In this document: positions 60,237-64,000 of the stretch, one piece after another
How the letters are laid out: each line of letters begins with the position of its first letter
Position numbering within the stretch: the stretch's first letter is position 1
Assembly: GCA_038228695.1 (NCBI GenBank)
Contig: JBBRPA010000012.1
Span: 1 to 64,000 of the forward strand
From: DASVRZ01 sp038228695
Lineage (GTDB): Bacteria > Verrucomicrobiota > Verrucomicrobiia > Chthoniobacterales > DASVRZ01
Direction of reading: 5' to 3'
Length of the DNA stretch: 64,000 nucleotides
Program-made: the position numbers and the translations under genes
Notes under the pieces: generated by a model
Database searches by the model: none
The model's input: the letters and a program-made list of their open reading frames with translations, nothing else
What the model was told of the DNA's origin: nothing

Positions 60237-61580
60237 TCAGGGAGTCGGAGAGGGAACGGGATTTTCGAGACTTTTCGGAGTGGGCAGAGCGAGGGCGGCG
60301 TCCGGGGTGGACATCGGAGTTGGGGTAGGTAATGGCGGGAGAATGTTTTCCCAGCGCTCCACGTTCACGTTCGTCGCACCGAGGTCCGCTAGCAGTTCGA
60401 CGCAGCGCGTGCGCCATTTCTCATAGTCCGGCGGGCCGGCTTCGGGATCGGCTGAGCGTGGAAAAATCAAATAGCTAACATCGAGTTTATTCGTGGGCCG
60501 GAGGTAGGCAGTGGCTTTGAGGTTGAGCGCGGTCGCTATCCGCAGTGAGGCCTCTCCGACTTTCACATTCGGCCCCACGTCGCCGAAGATCGCGGGGTAA
60601 ATTTTGTCGTTGTAAATAACGGCCACGTAATCACCAACACGAGGGCAGAAAGGCAGGGATTTATCACGGAGCATGAAGCCGGGCAGCACGACAAACGGAT
60701 CGGCTTTTGCGATCAGGAAACTGAAAGTTTGCAAGTCCGCGATCTCAAGTTTGTTAGTCGCGATCGACGCGCGCAGGGTCTGTTCGCGCTCAGGCGGAAG
60801 CGTGGGTCCGGCGAGTTCCTTTTGCGCGGAGACGATGTTAGCTTTCTTCGGCTCCAGAAACTGGCTCGGCACGGCGGTGCGCTTTTTCCAGCGGTAGCTA
60901 GTAAACGGTTGGTAGTGCATGCTCGTGCCGTCCACTTCGAGAAAGCGATCGGAGTCGGAGCCATCGGCGACCACATCCATGTCCGCCTGGAGCAGGAGCG
61001 CTCGGCGCTTCGTCGCCGGGTTGGTTAGCTCGAGAATGGTGCCGCAATCGAAGAAATTATGCCGCGATAGAATGTCCGCCAGATTGCGCATGTCCTGCTG
61101 GAGCGACTTTACTTTTTGCGCGTAGATGTAGTGGTAATAGGGCGAGACGTGGGCACCGGCGAGCAGGGCGGGCAGCATGGGTAACGCTTCGCTTAGTTTT
61201 GGATTCGCCTTCGCGAAATCTTCCGGGGAGGTCATTGGCGCGGGCACCTTCACCTTGAGCGAGATGTCCACAGAGAAACTGTTGTCCAGCTCACGTTCGA
61301 GCGGGGCGATTCCACCGGGGACACTTTGCAGGTGGTTGATGATTTCTAGGCCGTTAAAGAGCTTTGCGGTGTCATACGAGCGGCGCGGCACGAAGGCTTC
61401 CGGTAACGCAGTTGGCACAGGCACCGGCGTAGGCCAGACGATCGGTGGGGGCGTGGCCGCGACCGGCACCGGAGTGGGTGTGGGAAGCGCGACGATTGGA
61501 GGCGGCGGAGGCGGTTTTGTGCAGGAGGCGAGCCCGACCAGAAACAAAGAAATTAGGGCCCACCAGTGATTCCGTCTCAT
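60237..61580 (-). CDS. Proline-rich lipoprotein with GH75 chitosanase-like domain
   Basis: A 447-residue protein. Signal with lipobox LASC (C20), then a PTPTPVPV-type spacer, and a domain with ALLLQADMDVVADGSD, YVAVIYNDKIYPAIFGDVGPN and VGEASLRIA, a pattern close to GH75 endo-chitosanases (AIFGD then GEAS). The C-terminus again is Pro/Thr repeats (PLPTPTPMSTPD). An outer-membrane enzyme on chitosan-like or cell-wall sugars is likely, but catalytic residues were not checked against a structure. Confidence 0.6.
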   Translation of the reverse strand: MRRNHWWALISLFLVGLASCTKPPPPPPIVALPTPTPVPVAATPPPIVWPTPVPVPTALPEAFVPRRSYDTAKLFNGLEIINHLQSVPGGIAPLERELDNSFSVDISLKVKVPAPMTSPEDFAKANPKLSEALPMLPALLAGAHVSPYYHYIYAQKVKSLQQDMRNLADILSRHNFFDCGTILELTNPATKRRALLLQADMDVVADGSDSDRFLEVDGTSMHYQPFTSYRWKKRTAVPSQFLEPKKANIVSAQKELAGPTLPPEREQTLRASIATNKLEIADLQTFSFLIAKADPFVVLPGFMLRDKSLPFCPRVGDYVAVIYNDKIYPAIFGDVGPNVKVGEASLRIATALNLKATAYLRPTNKLDVSYLIFPRSADPEAGPPDYEKWRTRCVELLADLGATNVNVERWENILPPLPTPTPMSTPDAALALPTPKSLENPVPSPTP

Positions 61581-61592
61581 GCGATCGAAATG

Positions 61593-61922
61593 CTAGATCC
61601 CTGCCCAAGCGACGAGGGTCAGGATCACGCTGGCGGTGCCTAGAAAAAACATCATGCCCGCGGGGAAAAGTTTTTTGGTCTTGAAAAAAGCGGGTGCAAA
61701 ACGGCCCAGCAGAAGCAAGCTAACTACTCCGCCGGTTACTAAGCCAATTTTTGGGCTGGCCGGAAAAATGACCAGCAACGCGCCAGCCAGATCAAGGAGT
61801 GCGCCGGAGATCAGACCGGCAATCAGCGAGGCCTGACTTTTCGCACGAACAAACCCCATTACCCCACCAATCTGAGTGAGAGAGGCAAAGACAAAATAGT
61901 AAACTAGTGTGATGTGAATCAT
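61593..61922 (-). CDS. TMEM14-like small membrane protein
   Basis: A protein of 109 residues from the ATG at 61922, in frame with a longer reading that lacks any membrane-like sequence. Four hydrophobic segments: VYYFVFASLTQIGGVMGFV, LIAGLISGALLDLAGALLVIF, IGLVTGGVVSLLLLGRFA and FFLGTASVILTLVAWAGI. This matches the TMEM14 family of small helical bundles, of unknown role in bacteria. Its start overlaps the SDR stop (ATGA). Confidence 0.7.
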   Translation of the reverse strand: MIHITLVYYFVFASLTQIGGVMGFVRAKSQASLIAGLISGALLDLAGALLVIFPASPKIGLVTGGVVSLLLLGRFAPAFFKTKKLFPAGMMFFLGTASVILTLVAWAGI

Positions 61923-62740
61923 AATTCTTCGGAGGCCTTCAAGCGGCGCAGACCCAGAAATGGGCGAATGAGGAAAAACGGAATGATGGCCAGCGCGAGC
62001 GCGACTAGGCACATCGCAACGCCCGGGACGACACGCGGCCGATTTCCAGCGACCGCGAGCAATCCAGCGCGGGCCACTTCGGCCGCCTCGACCGAGAGCA
62101 AGCCCGGGGTCCCCATATCGAACTGCTCGTTCTCGCCTGTTCGGGTGGCTTGTTGCCCAAACTCCGTCGGCACCGGCCCGGGACACAATGCGGTGACGCT
62201 AACACCCGTCCCGCGCAGCTCAGCGCGAAGGCCCTCGGAGAAACTGGTCACGTAAGCCTTGGTCGCGGCGTAAACCGTTAGATAGGGAACCGGGAGCAGA
62301 CTGGCCACGGAGCTCACGTTGAGAATCGCGCCCTCGTTGTGGCGGATCATAGTCGGCAGCAAGCCGTGCGTGAGCCGGGTGAGCGCGGCGATGTTCACTG
62401 CCAACATTTGCTCGATGCGCTCCCAACTGCCGTCCGCAAAAGGCCCGTGATCGCCCACGCCGGCGTTGTTGATTAACAGATCCACCTGGAGATCATGCCG
62501 ATCGAGCCATTCCAGAAATTGCGCGGTGTCGGACTCCGAGGCAAGATCCACGCCGTAGGTCAAAACATTCACCTCCGGAACCAGTTCCGCGATTTCTTTT
62601 TTGAGTTCGTCGAGCCGGTCGAGTCGTCGCGCAGCAATAATGAGGGTCTCCGCGTGGGGGGCGAGCTGCAAGGCGAATTCCCGTCCGATGCCCGAGGAGG
62701 CACCGGTAATGAGCACCGTGCAGTCGTTGAAATAGTCCAT
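61919..62740 (-). CDS. Short-chain dehydrogenase with C-terminal membrane segment
   Basis: A protein of 273 residues from the ATG at 62740; 114 residues upstream in frame look non-coding. NAD(P) motif TGASSGIG, NNAG, active-site Ser in NVSSVASL and Tyr-Lys in YAATKAY. Residues about 236-258 (VALALAIIPFFLI) form a membrane helix, as in many lipid-acting SDRs. The substrate is unknown. Coupled to the TMEM14-like gene. Confidence 0.85.
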   Translation of the reverse strand: MDYFNDCTVLITGASSGIGREFALQLAPHAETLIIAARRLDRLDELKKEIAELVPEVNVLTYGVDLASESDTAQFLEWLDRHDLQVDLLINNAGVGDHGPFADGSWERIEQMLAVNIAALTRLTHGLLPTMIRHNEGAILNVSSVASLLPVPYLTVYAATKAYVTSFSEGLRAELRGTGVSVTALCPGPVPTEFGQQATRTGENEQFDMGTPGLLSVEAAEVARAGLLAVAGNRPRVVPGVAMCLVALALAIIPFFLIRPFLGLRRLKASEEL

Positions 62741-62825
62741 GCCGCCAAGATGAACCGGGAAAGATGTTTTTGGAATGAAAAATTCATCCGCCGTCTCTGA
62801 CGAATCGTTGCTATGTTGCGAGGCA

Positions 62826-63710
62826 ATGCGCGGGCTGGTCATTTTTCTAACAATGGGTTGGTTGCTCACCAATTCCGCCTTGCGGGCAGGCGAATCGGAC
62901 GTTACCCGGAAAACAGAGTTGCCCGGAGCGGTCGTGACTGAACTGCAGACTGGTAATGTCCTGCGGCTGACGCTGTCCTTCGAAACTCGCCGCGTGGTCG
63001 TGGAGACCCTCGTCAACGGCCCTGATCGCACGCCGCTGCGGACGGATTTCGGGCGGGCGGGAGCGGATGCAGCCGACGACAAACCTTTGCTTGAGCCCGC
63101 CTGGCTGGTCGATGCGAATGGCGACGGTTTTTATTTTCCCAGCCAGCCGGATTTTACCGTGCGCGCCCACCCAGCCGAAGGGGTTTTCGCCCTAGAGGAG
63201 ACGACTATTGTCCCAGAATCGACGCGTCGCTCTTTCCGATTGGAATTTGCAAAAACTAGCGCGAGCGACATGGGGCGAATCGCCGGGGACATGGTCAACC
63301 CAGTGCTCGCTCCGTTGCAGATTACCGAGAACGATGACGACGAACTGATTGTTTATGACACAGCCACCCGGACGACGGCTTACGCGATCGAACGACCCAG
63401 CGACCGAATGAATTCCGCCGGTTACCTTAGCGGAAGCAGTCAGCCTTGCGTGGTGCTGATCCGGAGTGGCGAAGACGGAATTACCCTTTCCGCAGGAAAA
63501 GCCGGTCCGCCGGGAAAAATCCGCCTGAAACTGTTTGGCGAATGGACCCCCGCGCCCGGTTCGGAAACTTCCGTCACATGCCAGCCAAAAGCGGGACGAA
63601 CTTGGATCGAACTGAACGCCGGAAGCGATGGAAGCGCGGCGATCGAACTGAAAAAACTCCCCAACATAGGATACGTTCAGCGTCTTTTAGAGCTTTTCTT
63701 GAAAAAATAA
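62826..63710 (+). CDS. Secreted protein of unknown function
   Basis: A protein of 294 residues from the ATG at 62826, with signal peptide (GLVIFLTMGWLLTNSALRAG). The mature part is beta-rich with no Cys pair pattern; landmarks include DANGDGFYFPSQPDF and RSGEDGITLSAGKAGPPGK. No catalytic motif or family is recognised. It diverges from the SDR gene and precedes the last antitoxin gene. Confidence 0.6.
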   Translation: MRGLVIFLTMGWLLTNSALRAGESDVTRKTELPGAVVTELQTGNVLRLTLSFETRRVVVETLVNGPDRTPLRTDFGRAGADAADDKPLLEPAWLVDANGDGFYFPSQPDFTVRAHPAEGVFALEETTIVPESTRRSFRLEFAKTSASDMGRIAGDMVNPVLAPLQITENDDDELIVYDTATRTTAYAIERPSDRMNSAGYLSGSSQPCVVLIRSGEDGITLSAGKAGPPGKIRLKLFGEWTPAPGSETSVTCQPKAGRTWIELNAGSDGSAAIELKKLPNIGYVQRLLELFLKK

Positions 63711-63716
63711 TCGGCG

Positions 63717-63761
63717 AAATGATGCAAAAGTTCTTGTGCTTGCATCATTTGGCAGTAAGAT
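63717..63761 (+). promoter_or_regulatory. Operator-promoter of the last antitoxin gene
   Basis: AAATGATGCAA (63717-63727) and TTGCATCATTT (63740-63750) are a perfect 11-bp inverted repeat with a 12-base centre. A -35 TTGTGC (63734-63739) and a -10 TAAGAT (63756-63761), 16 bases apart, overlap the repeat. Transcription would begin near the ATG at 63768. This is the best operator-type site in the window. Confidence 0.6.
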
Positions 63762-63767
63762 GGGTTC

Positions 63768-64000
63768 ATGAGAGTCAGCGTTGAAATGGAAAACAAACTC
63801 GTCGAGCAGATCATGGAAATGACTGGCGAGCGGAAGATGAGCGCGGCGATCGCCAAGGCGGCCGAGATGTTTGTGAAACGGCAGAAGGCGGTCGCGATGA
63901 TCCGGGCGTTGCGGGAAGATCCCCTCGATTACGGCGAGACCAACGACGAGCTCGAGGCGGCGGCCGATCCCGAGCCGGGGGCGGCCCCGGTGACTTATCG
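63768..64000 (+). CDS. VapB-like antitoxin, partial at the window edge
   Basis: The first 77 residues of a reading frame that continues past the window. MRVSVEMENKLVEQIMEMTG followed by AIAKAAEMFVKRQKAVAM fits the ribbon-helix-helix antitoxin pattern (VapB type), with an acidic second half (REDPLDYGETNDELEAAADP). The toxin gene should follow beyond 64000. The leaderless promoter and operator in front support the call. Confidence 0.65.
   Translation, partial: MRVSVEMENKLVEQIMEMTGERKMSAAIAKAAEMFVKRQKAVAMIRALREDPLDYGETNDELEAAADPEPGAAPVTY

Noticed and set aside
1..64000. tRNA, rRNA, tmRNA or SRP RNA genes
   Set aside because: I looked in the intergenic spaces for CCA-ended cloverleaf or rRNA-like segments and found none I could support.

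Overview
The window is a 64 kb piece of a bacterial chromosome with a GC content somewhat above 55 percent by eye. The cell is Gram-negative: the window has tolB-pal, two ExbB/ExbD clusters, TonB, several lipoprotein signal peptides and an RlpA-like secreted protein. The gene set fits the Verrucomicrobiota best, perhaps the Spartobacteria/Chthoniobacter side: a DUF6941-like protein, a fused rhamnulose-phosphate aldolase/dehydrogenase, an alpha-E plus ATP-grasp pair, a GH75-like lipoprotein and a hybrid-kinase array. The phylum call is an inference from gene content. I saw no rRNA, tRNA, CRISPR array, prophage or complete insertion sequence.

Layout. 0-1.5 kb: two toxin-antitoxin modules (AbrB-like + PIN, AbrB-like + Doc). 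1.8-3.6 kb: citrate synthase and an L,D-transpeptidase lipoprotein. 3.6-8.4 kb: a three-gene phosphorelay (hybrid kinase, lone receiver, second hybrid kinase) with five receiver domains. 8.5-20.2 kb: HTH-metallo-beta-lactamase fusion, hemW, FAD oxidoreductase, ABC exporter, two membrane or secreted metallopeptidase-type proteins, an ABC ATPase + binding protein lacking its permease, tsaC and purE. 20.2-22 kb: cold-shock protein, aroK, queG. 22-22.5 kb: non-coding repeat DNA with a long inverted repeat and a strong terminator. 22.5-25 kb: alpha-E and ATP-grasp proteins.

25.1-31.7 kb is the most unusual block: six tightly overlapping genes encoding a large periplasmic TPR protein, a second secreted helical-repeat protein, an ExbB-type motor, two ExbD proteins, and a TonB-like anchor whose periplasmic part is a von Willebrand A domain. 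It reads as a proton-driven envelope machine with a vWA output module. 31.7-35.8 kb holds NUDIX, panC, nadB and an RlpA-like protein. 35.8-41.4 kb is a rhamnose operon (DeoR regulator, rhaB, aldolase-dehydrogenase, glpX). 41.4-43.3 kb is a conventional exbB-exbD-tonB operon.

43.6-45.9 kb: a MarC-family protein, a Xer-type recombinase, then three tiny genes coupled by ATGA overlaps, none recognised. 45.9-51 kb: a cupredoxin-like protein, a secreted GH13 enzyme and ilvB. 51-55.6 kb: a heterodimeric ABC exporter whose 3' end is duplicated 1012 bp away, on the far side of a small membrane-protein gene. 55.7-64 kb: a DEAD-box-type helicase with a DEVD motif, a DUF1508 protein, pal, tolB, mgtE, a GH75-like lipoprotein, a TMEM14-like protein, an SDR, a secreted protein of unknown function and the start of a VapB-like antitoxin gene that runs off the edge.

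Two window-wide themes stand out. The pentamer CTAAC/GTTAG looks over-represented, inside genes as well as between them. Several genes are coupled by ATGA or TAATG overlaps, and a few predicted promoters sit so close to the start codon that the messages would be almost leaderless.
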